The notes beneath the pieces were generated by a model that saw only the letters and a program-made list of their open reading frames with translations, was not told the origin of the DNA and did not search any database. A program made the translations under genes and the position numbers. Shown piece after piece: positions 37,842 through 47,484 of a stretch of 64,000 bases of DNA. The first letter of the stretch is position 1, and each line of letters opens with the position of its first letter. Origin of the DNA: Dyadobacter crusticola DSM 16708 (GTDB lineage Bacteria > Bacteroidota > Bacteroidia > Cytophagales > Spirosomataceae); the NCBI RefSeq assembly GCF_000701505.1, contig NZ_JNJB01000006.1, forward strand, positions 310,001-374,000, written 5' to 3'.

Positions 37842-40800
37842 TTACAGTGTTCTTTTCACTTCACGTAGCTCAAAGCTTTCGATAATATCGCCGATTTCGA
37901 TGTCGTTGTAGTTTTTAACACTCAAACCACATTCATAACCATTTCTTACTTCCTGAACATCGTCTTTGTAACGTTTCAGAGAGTCGATCTCACCTGTGTA
38001 AAGCACGATACCATCGCGGATTACGCGGATCTTATTACTGCGTTTTACATAACCGTCTGTCACGTAACAACCTGCAATCGTGCCTACTCGGCTGATTTTG
38101 AACACCTCGCGGATCTCTATGTTACCGGTAATGATCTCTTCGATTGTCGGAGCGAGCATACCTGTCATCGCATCCTTGATCTCGTCGATCGCCTGGTAAA
38201 TTACAGAGTAGTGACGAATCTCGATCTGATCCTGTTCGGCCATTTTCTTCGCATTTGAAGAAGGTCTCACCTGGAATCCTACGATAATCGCATCCGAAGC
38301 AATCGCAAGGTTTACATCTGATTCGGAAATCTGACCCACTGCTTTGTGGATGATGTTAACCTGAACTTCGGAAGTAGAAAGTTGCAGTAATGAATCCGAA
38401 AGTGCTTCAACTGATCCATCCACGTCACCTTTCACAATCAGGTTCAGCTCGCGGAAGCTACCAATCGCCTTACGACGGCCAATTTCTTCAAGCGTAATGT
38501 GCTTGCGGGTCCTGATCGATTGCTCACGCTGAATTTGCTCACGTTTAGTAGCAATATCACGGGCATCACGCTCATTTTCAAAGACATTAAACCTGTCACC
38601 AGCTTGTGGCGCTCCGTTGAGTCCCAACAGCTGCACTGGTGTGGAAGGTCCGGCAGTTTTCAACCTCTTACCAAGATAATCGGTCATTGCCTTCACTTTA
38701 CCGTAATGTGAGCCTGCGAGGACAACATCACCCACTTTCAATGTACCTGTCTGCACCAGGATAGTAGTTACATAACCACGTCCTTTATCAAGCGACGCTT
38801 CCACTACTGTTCCAACAGCTCTGCGGTTAGGATTCGCTCTCAATTCCAGAAGCTCTGCTTCCAGCAATACTTTTTCTAGCAGCTCATCGATACCCAATCC
38901 TGATTTGGACGAGATTTCCTGGGTCTGGTATTTACCGCCCCATTCTTCAACAAGCAAGTTCATATTGGCCAGCTCCTCGCGAATTTTTTCGGTGTTGGCA
39001 CCTGGCTTATCTACTTTACTGAATGCAAATACGATCGGCGCACCTGCCACCTGTGCGTGGTTGATCGCTTCACGTGTTTGGGGCATCACACTGTCGTCCG
39101 CTGCAATTACAATGATAACAACGTCGGTAACGTTGGCACCACGTGCACGCATCGCTGTAAATGCTTCGTGACCCGGTGTATCCAGGAATGTAACCTGCTT
39201 GCCGGTTTTTGTTTTTACGCTATAAGCTCCAATGTGCTGGGTAATACCACCTGCTTCACCACTAGCTACGTTCTCCTGACGGATATAATCGAGCAGCGAA
39301 GTTTTACCGTGGTCAACGTGACCCATAATTGTAACGATAGGAGCTCTTTCCAGCAGACTTTCTTCATCATCTACTTCCTCCTGAACATCATTCTGAACCT
39401 CTTCCTCCGCGGAGATGAACGCAACTTCAAAGCCAAATTCATCAGCAATAAATGTGATTGCTTCTGCATCGAGACGCTGGTTGATCGAAACGAACATACC
39501 CATGCTCATACAAACTGAGATAACTTCCTGGACTGTTACGTCCATCAATGAAGCCAAATCGTTTGCCGAAACGAATTCTGTTACGCGCAATACTTTTGTT
39601 TCCTCATCACCGAAGCCATTTGCATCGTTTTGATCTGCTCTGTCACGACGACGTCCGCCTTTTCCGCCACGGGCCATATTTCTGGTGTTACCACCGCCCA
39701 TACGCGCCATTGTAGCCTTGATATTGTCTGATACTTCTTTGTCAGAAACCTCTTCGCGTCGGCCACCTCTTCGGTTATTGCCGGCACCACTTCTGTTATT
39801 GGTATTTGTATTCGTGTTAGGTCTTGCATTTGCCTGGCCAGTTCCTGGCTGCGTTGTTGTACTACCAGTAGCAGGTGTACCCGGACGTGCCGCATTAGGT
39901 GCACTTCCTTCGCGTGGCCGGCCGGTTGCAGCATCAGTTGCTGCGGGTGTTGCCGGTTTGTTATCTCCTGGCAAGCCAGCTCCGTCGCGTATCCGTTTTC
40001 TCTTTCTGCGGCGTTTTTTATCTGCAGCAGTATCACTGCTGGATGCAACTGGGTCTTTCTTTTTAGCTCTATCAGAAGGAAGCTCGATCTTGCCAACTAC
40101 ACGCAATCCGCGCAGCTGTTCTCCGCGTGCTTCGATCAGCTCAGATCCCGCAGGCTCACTTTCAGTGGCTGCAACCGGAGTAGCAGCAGCTGGCTTAGCA
40201 GCTTCAACGGGCTCAGCCACGGGCGCGGGCTCAGCAGCAGGAGCTGGCTCTTTCTCAGGCGTGGCAGGTTTCGGAGCCTCGGCTGGTTCGGGTGCTTTTT
40301 CTTGCTTAGGCTGTTGCGGCTCTTCTGATTTCTCTGCAACAGGGGCCACAGGTGCAGCCTCTTCTTTGGGTTGCGCAGCAGCAGGTGCAGGCGCAGCTTC
40401 GGGCTCCTTAACAGGAGCAGGGGCTGGCTGGGTTTCTTTTGCTACAGGTTCCGGTGCTGGTTCAGCGACAGGTTTCTGCTCTTGAACTGGCGCAGGTGCC
40501 GGCTGAGCAGGTGCCGGTCTCTTTTGATCAAGATCAATTTTTCCAACAACCTTAATCCCCGGCAAACGATTTTCAAAAGCAGGCTGGGCTGTGGCAGGAG
40601 CTTGTGGCTCTGCTACCGGCTTTTCTTCGGCCTTTTGCGCATTGCGGAAATACAAGATCCCGTCAACATCGCTTTTAACTTTATCCTCTTTTATTTCAGC
40701 AGGAGCTTCTTGCGGCGCAGCAGGTTTCTGAGACAATGACGAACGCAGGTCATCGGACTTGAAATCTTTCGCCAGAAACTCGATTTGGTCGGAATTAATT

Positions 40801-40922
40801 TTGGTATTCGGGTTTGTTTCCACCTTATACCCTTTGGCAGACAGATGATCCACGATCGTAGTAATTCCCACGTTCAGGATCCGTGCCACTTGGCTAAGGC
40901 GCATCATTTTATCTTCTGCCAT
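37842..40922 (-). CDS. infB: translation initiation factor IF-2
   Basis: A 1026-residue IF-2, the GTPase that brings initiator tRNA to the ribosome. The N-terminal winged-helix-like domain (about 1-55) is followed by a low-complexity linker of nearly 400 residues dominated by Pro, Ala, Glu, Lys and later Gly, Arg and Asn. The G domain has [14 protein letters not shown] and the S-K-V-D-K-P form of the NKxD motif, and then come domains II to IV. I chose ATG 40922 ([10 protein letters not shown]); an earlier in-frame start at 40967 is unlikely. It is the last gene of the rimP-nusA-infB operon. Confidence 0.96.
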   Translation of the reverse strand: MAEDKMMRLSQVARILNVGITTIVDHLSAKGYKVETNPNTKINSDQIEFLAKDFKSDDLRSSLSQKPAAPQEAPAEIKEDKVKSDVDGILYFRNAQKAEEKPVAEPQAPATAQPAFENRLPGIKVVGKIDLDQKRPAPAQPAPAPVQEQKPVAEPAPEPVAKETQPAPAPVKEPEAAPAPAAAQPKEEAAPVAPVAEKSEEPQQPKQEKAPEPAEAPKPATPEKEPAPAAEPAPVAEPVEAAKPAAATPVAATESEPAGSELIEARGEQLRGLRVVGKIELPSDRAKKKDPVASSSDTAADKKRRRKRKRIRDGAGLPGDNKPATPAATDAATGRPREGSAPNAARPGTPATGSTTTQPGTGQANARPNTNTNTNNRSGAGNNRRGGRREEVSDKEVSDNIKATMARMGGGNTRNMARGGKGGRRRDRADQNDANGFGDEETKVLRVTEFVSANDLASLMDVTVQEVISVCMSMGMFVSINQRLDAEAITFIADEFGFEVAFISAEEEVQNDVQEEVDDEESLLERAPIVTIMGHVDHGKTSLLDYIRQENVASGEAGGITQHIGAYSVKTKTGKQVTFLDTPGHEAFTAMRARGANVTDVVIIVIAADDSVMPQTREAINHAQVAGAPIVFAFSKVDKPGANTEKIREELANMNLLVEEWGGKYQTQEISSKSGLGIDELLEKVLLEAELLELRANPNRRAVGTVVEASLDKGRGYVTTILVQTGTLKVGDVVLAGSHYGKVKAMTDYLGKRLKTAGPSTPVQLLGLNGAPQAGDRFNVFENERDARDIATKREQIQREQSIRTRKHITLEEIGRRKAIGSFRELNLIVKGDVDGSVEALSDSLLQLSTSEVQVNIIHKAVGQISESDVNLAIASDAIIVGFQVRPSSNAKKMAEQDQIEIRHYSVIYQAIDEIKDAMTGMLAPTIEEIITGNIEIREVFKISRVGTIAGCYVTDGYVKRSNKIRVIRDGIVLYTGEIDSLKRYKDDVQEVRNGYECGLSVKNYNDIEIGDIIESFELREVKRTL

Positions 40923-40995
40923 ATTAGCAATTAATAGAAAAAAAGTTTTGCATTGTGGCAGTTTCAATCACAGCGATTGATGCCGCCAATTATTA

Positions 40996-42237
40996 TTATT
41001 CAAATTCTTTACGAAGGATTTCCAGTATTTCTTCTACCGTCGCTTCTTCGAGGTCAGTTCTTCTCACGAGCTCCTCTCTGCTCAGGGCAAGTACACTTTT
41101 CGCGGTATCCAAACCGATTTTGTGCAGCTCGCTGATGATCCATTCATCGATCTCATCAGAGAACTCCGTCAGATCGACATCTTCATCATTTTGTTCTTCA
41201 ACATCGCGGAACACGTCAATTTCCATTCCAACCAGCTTACCGGCCAATTTAATGTTCTGGCCACCTTTACCAATTGCGAGCGATACCTGATCCGGTTTCA
41301 GGAACACCGATACGCGTTTCGCATCCCGGTCGATCTGCATAGAGCTTACTTTTGCAGGGCTTAACGCTCTGCTGATCAGCAGTTCAAGGTTATCCGTATA
41401 GTTGATTACATCGATGTTCTCATTTCCAAGTTCACGCACTATTGAATGGATCCTGGATCCTTTCATACCTACGCAGGCGCCTACCGGATCAATTCTGTCG
41501 TCGTAAGATTCTACTGCTACTTTTGCACGCTCGCCTGGTTCACGGACTACTCTTCTTACTGAGATAATGCCGTCGTAAATCTCAGGTATCTCCACTTCAA
41601 AAAGCCTTTCCAGGAATACAGGAGAAGTTCTTGATAATGTGATCTTCGGAGAACCGTTATTCATTTCTACTTTGTGGATCACCGCTTTAACGGATTCTCC
41701 TTTACGGAAGCGGTCCTTAGAAATCTGCTCATTCCGGGGCAATGAAAGTTCGTTTCCTTCTGAGTCCATGATAATGACCTCGTGACGGAGTGTCTGATAC
41801 ACTTCCCCGGTAATCATTTCACCAACCTGATCCTTATATTTCTCAAACATGATTTCTTTTTCCATGTCCTTGATCTTCTGGATCAGCGTCTGGCGTGCGG
41901 TTTGAACCAGCCTGCGGCCAAATTCAACCAGCTTAACTTCTTCTGCAACTTCTTCGCCTACTTCAAAGTCACTCTGGATTCTGCGTGCTTCCGCGAGCGG
42001 TATTTTATTGTAATCCCAGATATCTTCCGAATTATCGTCAACGATTTCGCGGGTACGCCACATTTCAAGGTCACCGCTCTCTGGGTTGATAATCACATCG
42101 AAATTATCGTCTGTACCATATTTTTTACGAATCATAGTACGAAAAACCTCTTCTAAAACACTGATCATCGTAGGGCGATCGATGTTTTTAGAGTTTGCAA
42201 ACTCCGCGAATGATTCAATTAATATTCCGCTATCCAT
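40996..42237 (-). CDS. nusA: transcription termination/antitermination factor NusA
   Basis: A 413-residue NusA, which binds RNA polymerase and modulates pausing, termination and antitermination. It has the N-terminal polymerase-binding domain, an S1 domain (about 135-205), and KH1/KH2 with A-C-V-G-M-K-G-S-R-I and A-I-G-K-G-G-Q-N-I-K-L-A. The short C-terminal region ends shortly after. The long acidic repeats of E. coli NusA are absent, as usual here. It sits between rimP (87 bases) and infB (73 bases). Confidence 0.96.
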   Translation of the reverse strand: MDSGILIESFAEFANSKNIDRPTMISVLEEVFRTMIRKKYGTDDNFDVIINPESGDLEMWRTREIVDDNSEDIWDYNKIPLAEARRIQSDFEVGEEVAEEVKLVEFGRRLVQTARQTLIQKIKDMEKEIMFEKYKDQVGEMITGEVYQTLRHEVIIMDSEGNELSLPRNEQISKDRFRKGESVKAVIHKVEMNNGSPKITLSRTSPVFLERLFEVEIPEIYDGIISVRRVVREPGERAKVAVESYDDRIDPVGACVGMKGSRIHSIVRELGNENIDVINYTDNLELLISRALSPAKVSSMQIDRDAKRVSVFLKPDQVSLAIGKGGQNIKLAGKLVGMEIDVFRDVEEQNDEDVDLTEFSDEIDEWIISELHKIGLDTAKSVLALSREELVRRTDLEEATVEEILEILRKEFE

Positions 42238-42324
42238 TGCTTATTGAAAGAATATTTGCTGATACTAAGTTATACATATTATGCCATTGATTACAAGCCA
42301 GCTCCGGCATTCCGGCCCGTAATT

Positions 42325-42807
42325 CTATTTAAATGAAATTTCAACCAGCGTCTTCGAAATCTCGCTCAGCGCGATTTTGCGGACAAGCTCGCCGGGTTCA
42401 ACAGGTACTTTCGGTTTTTTCTTTGGCAACGGCAGCTCAATTGTTATCTCCTCCTCGCTCGCCTCGGTTAGTTTGCCGGTTACCGCCTCACCTGTTTTCA
42501 AAGTGACTTTCAGGTTTCTGCCAATATTTTTGGTGTATTGACGTGGCAGTACCAATGGATGGTCAAGGCCAGGCGAAGAAACTTCGAGTGTGTAAGCCTC
42601 TGAAATCAGGTCCAGCTCTTCGAGCTGCTTGGCCAGCTGACGACTGATAGAAGTGCATTGCTGGATAGTAATGCCCTGGTCACTGTCAACAAGTATTGTT
42701 ATTTTTTGGCTAAGCTTGGAAGGTTTGTTGATGATGTCAACCAAATAACAATCACCGTTTTCCAGCAGAGGAGCCAGTAAGACTTCTAAATGTTCCTTTA
42801 TTGTCAT
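42325..42807 (-). CDS. rimP: ribosome maturation factor RimP
   Basis: A 160-residue RimP, needed for 30S subunit maturation. It has the typical V-D-S-D-Q-G-I-T-I-Q-Q-C segment in the N-terminal domain and the signature Y-T-L-E-V-S-S-P-G-L-D-H-P-L at residue ~75. The C-terminal SH3-like domain follows. First gene of the rimP-nusA-infB operon; its leader has a good promoter and a short hairpin with a U run. Confidence 0.94.
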   Translation of the reverse strand: MTIKEHLEVLLAPLLENGDCYLVDIINKPSKLSQKITILVDSDQGITIQQCTSISRQLAKQLEELDLISEAYTLEVSSPGLDHPLVLPRQYTKNIGRNLKVTLKTGEAVTGKLTEASEEEITIELPLPKKKPKVPVEPGELVRKIALSEISKTLVEISFK

Positions 42808-42826
42808 GAAAGACCTTAATGCAAAT

Positions 42827-42849
42827 AAAAAAGGGGATTAATGTCCCCC
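42827..42849 (-). promoter_or_regulatory. hairpin with U run in rimP leader (possible attenuator)
   Basis: On the minus strand GGGGA-CATTAA-TCCCC is followed by six T. It lies between the predicted start of transcription (about 42873) and the rimP ATG at 42807. The stem is only five pairs but G-C rich. It could terminate or pause polymerase ahead of nusA. Confidence 0.5.
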
Positions 42850-42879
42850 TCAATCAATCGATCAAAATAGAATTGGATG

Positions 42880-42910
42880 CAAATATATAACTATTTTATC
42901 ACAACTACAA
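42880..42910 (-). promoter_or_regulatory. predicted promoter of rimP-nusA-infB
   Basis: On the minus strand TTG (42910-42908) and a perfect TATATTTG (42887-42880) are 20 bases apart, close to the Bacteroidota consensus. Confidence 0.6.
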
Positions 42911-42945
42911 CTGACTGCGACTCTTCAAAATTGATAACCAGTGCC

Positions 42946-42953
42946 TATTTTTG
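42946..42953 (+). promoter_or_regulatory. -7 element upstream of EEP-family gene
   Basis: TATTTTTG is a perfect TAnnTTTG match 20 bases before the ATG at 42974. No TTG occurs at the right distance, so the call is tentative. Confidence 0.35.
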
Positions 42954-42973
42954 TCAAAATTTGATTTTCTACA

Positions 42974-44065
42974 ATGAAGGGATTGATAAAGTTTTTGTGG
43001 TTTTTATATACGTGTTTTGTCTTCTACACCTTCCTTGTTTACGGACTCGTTTTGTGGACTCCATTTGACGGCTGGATCGCCGGTTTCATGATGATGTCTT
43101 TCCCGGTTGTGATGATCGTACATATTGTTTCGGTACCTGTCTGGTTTCTGTTTGGGTCAAAAAAAGCGTTGCTGCCCCTTGTTACACTTGCTGTCGGCTG
43201 TATTTTTTTGCCACGTACCTTTGCATTTGGAAATCAGGCGGATGCGGGAGAAGATCAGAAACGCAGCTTCAAGGTACTTGGCTATAATGCACACGTTTTT
43301 ATGCTTAATTCCAATCGCCGGGATCCTGCTACAAAACAGCAGATCGCCAGTATGAAAGAATGGATCTCAGGAACTAATGCCGACATTCTGTGTATGCCTG
43401 AATTCTACGACGAGGATGTTAAGCTGTTCCGTACCACTGAATATTTCAGGAAGCAGGGATATCGCTATTCAGTCAATTTTGAAAGATCCAGGAAGCACAA
43501 GGAGGCGCAGTATCTGGGTCTCGCGCTTTTTTCAAAATACCCCATTATTAGTCAGCACGACACAATCTTTCAGGCACAAAATGGAATGATCCGGGCTGAC
43601 ATTGCGATCGGGCGTGACACGGTGAGGGTAGTTGCTCTTCACTTATACTCGATGACATTGAACCTCAGCCGGCTGGCTCATCAAAAGCAAATGGATGGTG
43701 TTGTAAAGGAGGGTAAGTTTACTTTCGGTAAAATGAAAGATGGTTTTAAAAAGCGATCAAAAGAGCTAGCCGCTCTGCAGGCCTGGACCCTGAATTCACC
43801 TTATCCGGTATTGATCTGCGGAGATTTCAATGAAATTCCTTACGGATATGTCTATGGTGAGCTGCGAAGGGACTTTGCAAATGCATTTGAGGAAAAGGGT
43901 ACTGGTTTTGGCTTCACTTTCAACCACATTCCCTACTTTATCAGGATCGATCATCAGTTTTACGATTCCAAAAAGCTTGATTTGCTCAATTTCACCACTC
44001 ACCGTGATGTTAAATACTCAGATCATTATCCTATCACAGGCACTTATCGTTTTAGTGACCAATAA
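42974..44065 (+). CDS. endonuclease/exonuclease/phosphatase family protein, membrane-anchored
   Basis: A 363-residue protein with three hydrophobic segments in the first 85 residues and then an EEP-fold hydrolase domain. Motifs seen are L-G-Y-N-A-H-V (N-ligand), D-I-L-C-M-P-E-F (metal Glu), I-C-G-D-F-N-E-I-P and the closing S-D-H-Y-P-I. All catalytic residues of the DNase I-like fold are present. The membrane plan, with the domain probably outside the cytoplasm, suggests a phosphoesterase for lipid or sugar phosphates rather than a DNA repair nuclease, but the substrate is open. Confidence 0.87.
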   Translation: MKGLIKFLWFLYTCFVFYTFLVYGLVLWTPFDGWIAGFMMMSFPVVMIVHIVSVPVWFLFGSKKALLPLVTLAVGCIFLPRTFAFGNQADAGEDQKRSFKVLGYNAHVFMLNSNRRDPATKQQIASMKEWISGTNADILCMPEFYDEDVKLFRTTEYFRKQGYRYSVNFERSRKHKEAQYLGLALFSKYPIISQHDTIFQAQNGMIRADIAIGRDTVRVVALHLYSMTLNLSRLAHQKQMDGVVKEGKFTFGKMKDGFKKRSKELAALQAWTLNSPYPVLICGDFNEIPYGYVYGELRRDFANAFEEKGTGFGFTFNHIPYFIRIDHQFYDSKKLDLLNFTTHRDVKYSDHYPITGTYRFSDQ

Positions 44066-44442
44066 TCACGTTTAACTAAGCCGCAGCTGTGAAGGCGCTT
44101 GCATTTACCACAGCTACATTGCCCCTTCTTGTTCTCACAACCTCACCCCTCTAACCCGGCGCTGCGACGGCATTACCAGGCTTAAAACCTGTTTGAGCCA
44201 CTTTCAGGCTTTTTTTTGCTCAAAATTCCTGTTAGGCCTTTTACCCGGTACAGTATTTGCTAAGGTCGCGTGCATTCATCAACATAAATCATGGGAACTA
44301 TGGAAAAACAAACCAGAATCAAATAGGGTATTATCTCCAATGTGTACCCATCAGCCTTGCTAACAGTGCCGTGTACGTTGTACGATCTTTACTGCCGGCA
44401 AGCACCAGTTATTTTCTTAAGCTATTTAAATCTTTAAGAGTC
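44066..44442 (+). other. non-coding spacer before glycosyltransferase gene
   Basis: No gene is supported here. The frame of the downstream glycosyltransferase stays open from 44257, but the predicted residues do not resemble a protein start. A weak hairpin (AGCC/GGCT) followed by eight T lies near 44196-44218 and may end the upstream transcript. No convincing promoter or tRNA was seen. Confidence 0.5.
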
Positions 44443-45609
44443 ATGCAGATCCAATTACCGAGTAACCTGGTTTGTTTTTCCCATTTACGCTGGGATTTTG
44501 TTTATCAGCGCCCACAACACCTAATGAGCCGTTTCGCTGCCGAATCGGTAGTATATTATGTAGAAGAACCCATTTTTGAAAAGGATGTTGTGCCTGCGAT
44601 GGTGGTTAGCCGCCGGTTAGACCATCTCTGGGTTTGTGTACCTCACTTACCCCACGGCCTTAGCGCGGAGCAGATCAACTTCAATATCCATAAATTGCTG
44701 GTATCGATGCTGGCGGACGTAGATATGTCTGATTGCATTTTCTGGTACTATACACCCATGGCGCTGAAATTCTCCGCCGACTTTGATCCCGCCTGCATTG
44801 TTTACGATTGCATGGATGAACTTTCCGCATTCAAATTCGCTCCGGCAGAATTGAAGAGGTTAGAAAGAGAACTTATGAATGCCGCATCCGTGGTATTCAC
44901 AGGCGGACACTCGCTTTACGAAGCCAAGCGGCACCAGCACGAAAACATCCATCCATTCCCGAGCAGCATTGACAAGCAGCATTTTCAGCAGGCACGAGAA
45001 GCTTGCGAATGCCCGGCAGACCAGGCTTGCATCGAAGGATTTAAGCTAGGGTTTTATGGTGTCATCGACGAGCGATTTGACACAGACCTGATTGCACAGA
45101 TAGCTACCATGCGACCTGAGTGGCAGATCGTCCTGATTGGTCCCGTTGTTAAGATAGACCCTGCTATGTTACCGGCGAATCCAAACATTCATTACCTGGG
45201 TTCAAAAAGCTATGAAATGCTACCTAAGTATCTGGCAGGGTGGGATGTTGCTTTGATCCCCTTCTTGCTTAACGAATCGACTGTCTTCATCAGTCCGACA
45301 AAAACACCTGAATACCTTACAGCTGGTAAGCCGGTGGTTTCAACTGCGATCCGGGACGTGATTACGGGATATGGGGAAAACGGCGCAGTGTCAATTGCCT
45401 CAAATGCCGAAGAATTTGTAGAAATTATCGATGGGCATGTTGCGCAACTGCCTGGTGCGGAATGGCTGGAATTTGTGGATGGACTTTTGGAGGATAACTC
45501 TTGGGATAACACATTCAAGCAAATGAAAGCTTTAATTATTGACAGCACGAAGTCGACTGAGATCATCGAACTGTACCGTGCGAAGCTTCCGGCGCAAAGG
45601 AGTGTCTGA
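44443..45609 (+). CDS. glycosyltransferase (GT-B fold, family 1-like)
   Basis: A 388-residue GT-B glycosyltransferase. The N-terminus L-V-C-F-S-H-L-R-W-D-F-V-Y-Q-R-P-Q-H-L is characteristic of a group found beside UDP-galactopyranose mutase genes in Bacteroidota. The C-terminal donor domain has L-G-F-Y-G-V-I-D-E-R-F-D and the nucleotide-sugar segment P-T-K-T-P-E-Y-L-T-A-G-K-P-V-V-S. I chose ATG 44443, since the longer open frame upstream adds 62 atypical residues. No other sugar genes are adjacent. Confidence 0.85.
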   Translation: MQIQLPSNLVCFSHLRWDFVYQRPQHLMSRFAAESVVYYVEEPIFEKDVVPAMVVSRRLDHLWVCVPHLPHGLSAEQINFNIHKLLVSMLADVDMSDCIFWYYTPMALKFSADFDPACIVYDCMDELSAFKFAPAELKRLERELMNAASVVFTGGHSLYEAKRHQHENIHPFPSSIDKQHFQQAREACECPADQACIEGFKLGFYGVIDERFDTDLIAQIATMRPEWQIVLIGPVVKIDPAMLPANPNIHYLGSKSYEMLPKYLAGWDVALIPFLLNESTVFISPTKTPEYLTAGKPVVSTAIRDVITGYGENGAVSIASNAEEFVEIIDGHVAQLPGAEWLEFVDGLLEDNSWDNTFKQMKALIIDSTKSTEIIELYRAKLPAQRSV

Positions 45610-45629
45610 AAAAAGCGTGTTTGACGTTC

Positions 45630-45977
45630 TTAATATTTAACGCCTAGACTGTCAAGTTCTGCAAGTGAAATGGTAGGAGGGAAAATGCCCTGATCAAGCT
45701 TTTGTGTGACCAGGGTACCCGTCTTTTTTGCCAATTCCTCGGAGCGAAATCCGCTGTTGCCCGGCACGCCCGGAATCGTTGCCTGCTCGATCACTGGGAT
45801 GGTATCCTGATAAATCCGGTAAGCCCAGCCGGTCTCTTTTTGAAAGGTCTCGACCCTGAAAGCAGACCGGCCTTCGCCGGTGAAGCTGCTGCTTTTGTTA
45901 GTGAAAAGCAGGTAAGCTGCAACAGCGAAGGCCAGCAAGCAAATAACTGTAATAATACTAGTCTTCTTATTGATCAC
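45630..45977 (-). CDS. DUF4907-like membrane-anchored protein
   Basis: A 115-residue protein with an N-terminal membrane segment (about 7-25) and a short external domain with G-W-A-Y-R-I-Y-Q-D-T, Q-A-T-I-P-G-V-P-G-N-S-G-F and a closing P-P-T-I-S-L-A-E-L. This matches my memory of DUF4907, small proteins found beside Kelch-repeat proteins in Bacteroidota. Its start overlaps the stop of the Kelch gene by four bases. Function unknown. Confidence 0.75.
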   Translation of the reverse strand: MINKKTSIITVICLLAFAVAAYLLFTNKSSSFTGEGRSAFRVETFQKETGWAYRIYQDTIPVIEQATIPGVPGNSGFRSEELAKKTGTLVTQKLDQGIFPPTISLAELDSLGVKY

Positions 45978-47014
45978 TGGTTGTCGTCGTCATTTTTTGC
46001 GACAGTTGGATCAAATGCCCAGAAATCATCAGTTCCACCTGTACCAGACAAACTTCCTGTGCCAAAGTAAATCAGGTTACCAATAGAAAATCCGGCAGCA
46101 TAACCTCTCTGCTGCCCTTCAAAACCTGCTTTTTCAACCCAGCTGTTAGACCCCGGAGTAAATTCCCAAACGTCAGATTTATTGTCACCACCGATGATGT
46201 AAGCTTTATCGCCCAGCGTAAGTGCGATGCCGTTAAATCTGGCGTCAAAATTTTCTTTCACGTCATCATTTGGAAAATCAATGCGGGTCCAGGCACCCTT
46301 TCCGCTACCTGCAGCAGGGTCAAAGCTGTAAATATCATTTGTCGCAACCGTAGAGTTGCTTCTTCCGCAGCCAACATATCCTTTTCCGCCAATTGTGAAT
46401 GCAAATGCGCCTGCACGTTTACCACCTATAAAAGTAGCCATTTCGGTCCACTTGTCGGTGGTTGGATTGTATTCGTAAAAATCCTGGAAGTAGTTGCTTC
46501 CATTATATCCTAGTCCCACATACGCTTTGTTGTTTACAACGAAAGATGAAGCGTACTGACGGGTTCCAGGAAAATCAGCGATTCCTTTCCACTTGTTTGT
46601 AGCAGGATCGAATTGGTAGAAGTCTTTCTTATAACCGTTATCAACAGTTGTTACATTATCATAACCTGTTCCAACATAAGCTTTTCCGTCAAGTACAAAT
46701 GCAGTGGCATCATTGCGGCCTGTTCCTGGAAAAGGAGCTACTTGTGACCATATTTTATCAGACGCATCGTACGCCCAGAAATCTTTAACCCGCGCCACTG
46801 TCTCATTCGTATAGCCAGTTCCCACATATCCAACATCGCCAATCACGAAACTTACAGACCTGGTTCTTCCCGAGCCGCCGAAGCTGGGAAGATCTTTACG
46901 GAACCAGTTTCCCTGCAGATCTGCAGCCGGATCATCATCCTTACAGCTGATCTGAGCAAATGCAAGTGAAGCAACTACAATGGCTAACGAAGTCTTTTTT
47001 AAAGTATTAAACAT
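45974..47014 (-). CDS. Kelch-repeat lipoprotein
   Basis: A 346-residue lipoprotein (lipobox Q-I-S-C24) followed by about six Kelch-type repeats of some 45-50 residues, each with G-x-x-Y-V-G-x-G or similar, then a D-F-Y-x-Y-D/N-P-x-T-x-K-W motif. They should form a beta-propeller in the periplasm or on the cell surface, used for binding. Translational coupling to the DUF4907 gene suggests the products act together. ATG 47014 is preferred to 47044, since it gives a normal signal peptide. Confidence 0.87.
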   Translation of the reverse strand: MFNTLKKTSLAIVVASLAFAQISCKDDDPAADLQGNWFRKDLPSFGGSGRTRSVSFVIGDVGYVGTGYTNETVARVKDFWAYDASDKIWSQVAPFPGTGRNDATAFVLDGKAYVGTGYDNVTTVDNGYKKDFYQFDPATNKWKGIADFPGTRQYASSFVVNNKAYVGLGYNGSNYFQDFYEYNPTTDKWTEMATFIGGKRAGAFAFTIGGKGYVGCGRSNSTVATNDIYSFDPAAGSGKGAWTRIDFPNDDVKENFDARFNGIALTLGDKAYIIGGDNKSDVWEFTPGSNSWVEKAGFEGQQRGYAAGFSIGNLIYFGTGSLSGTGGTDDFWAFDPTVAKNDDDNQ

Positions 47015-47484
47015 GAAAAAATATAGTTTGACGAATTGATACAAATGAATACTGACAAGATTTTTCAGGGCTAAGTGCCTGTGCGGATAAAGGTGTTTTT
47101 ACACAAAATTTTTGCAAACATAATATCTTCAACCTGCTAAGTAAAAATTATAGGGGCTTTTTTGTCCAAAACTTTACCGGTCAGTTACTTTTAACGCGGA
47201 TTCACTCAGGAATGTTGCCAACACCGTAATACTGCTTTTTCCTGACAACTTATATGTGCAATTAGTTGAAATAGGTCCGGCAGAAAATGCGTTTGTAACT
47301 AGGCTTGCCACTTTTCGGCCGGCTGTCGCGTATAGTTCAAAAAGCCTTCCGAAAAGCAATACGTGCCGCTCCGCTTGTTTGTTGCAAGTGGCGGTCACTT
47401 TTGATAACGGCTGCTAATTGTCACATACATATTGTAAATAAGCTTACATATGGTAGTTTTGCATTTTTTACTGTCTTGCTCTCA
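47015..47484. other. divergent intergenic region
   Basis: This 470-bp spacer separates the Kelch and DUF4270 genes. It holds the DUF4270 promoter (see its entry) and, on the minus strand, a perfect but unpaired TATGTTTG at 47122-47115 that could serve the Kelch gene with a leader of about 95 bases. Short open frames occur on both strands; none is supported as a gene. Confidence 0.5.
47432..47461 (+). promoter_or_regulatory. predicted promoter of DUF4270 gene
   Basis: TTG (47432-47434), a 19-base spacer and a perfect TAGTTTTG (47454-47461) give one of the best promoter matches in the window. Transcription would begin near 47468, 17 bases before the ATG at 47485, which supports that start over the longer frame. 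Confidence 0.7.

Noticed and set aside
39685..40485. Long plus-strand open frame rich in Ser, Ala and Gly opposite infB
   Set aside because: It is the mirror of the low-complexity Pro/Ala/Glu linker of IF-2; codon bias and lack of motifs show it is not a gene.
44257..44442. N-terminal extension of the glycosyltransferase frame
   Set aside because: The residues are unlike the family start, which begins cleanly at ATG 44443.
47174..47398. Minus-strand frame with a piece (F-E-L-Y-A-T-A-G-R-K-V-A-S-L) like a T9SS sorting domain
   Set aside because: Only a short stretch fits, there is no gene body upstream and the closing motif is absent; chance or a very old relic cannot be separated by eye.
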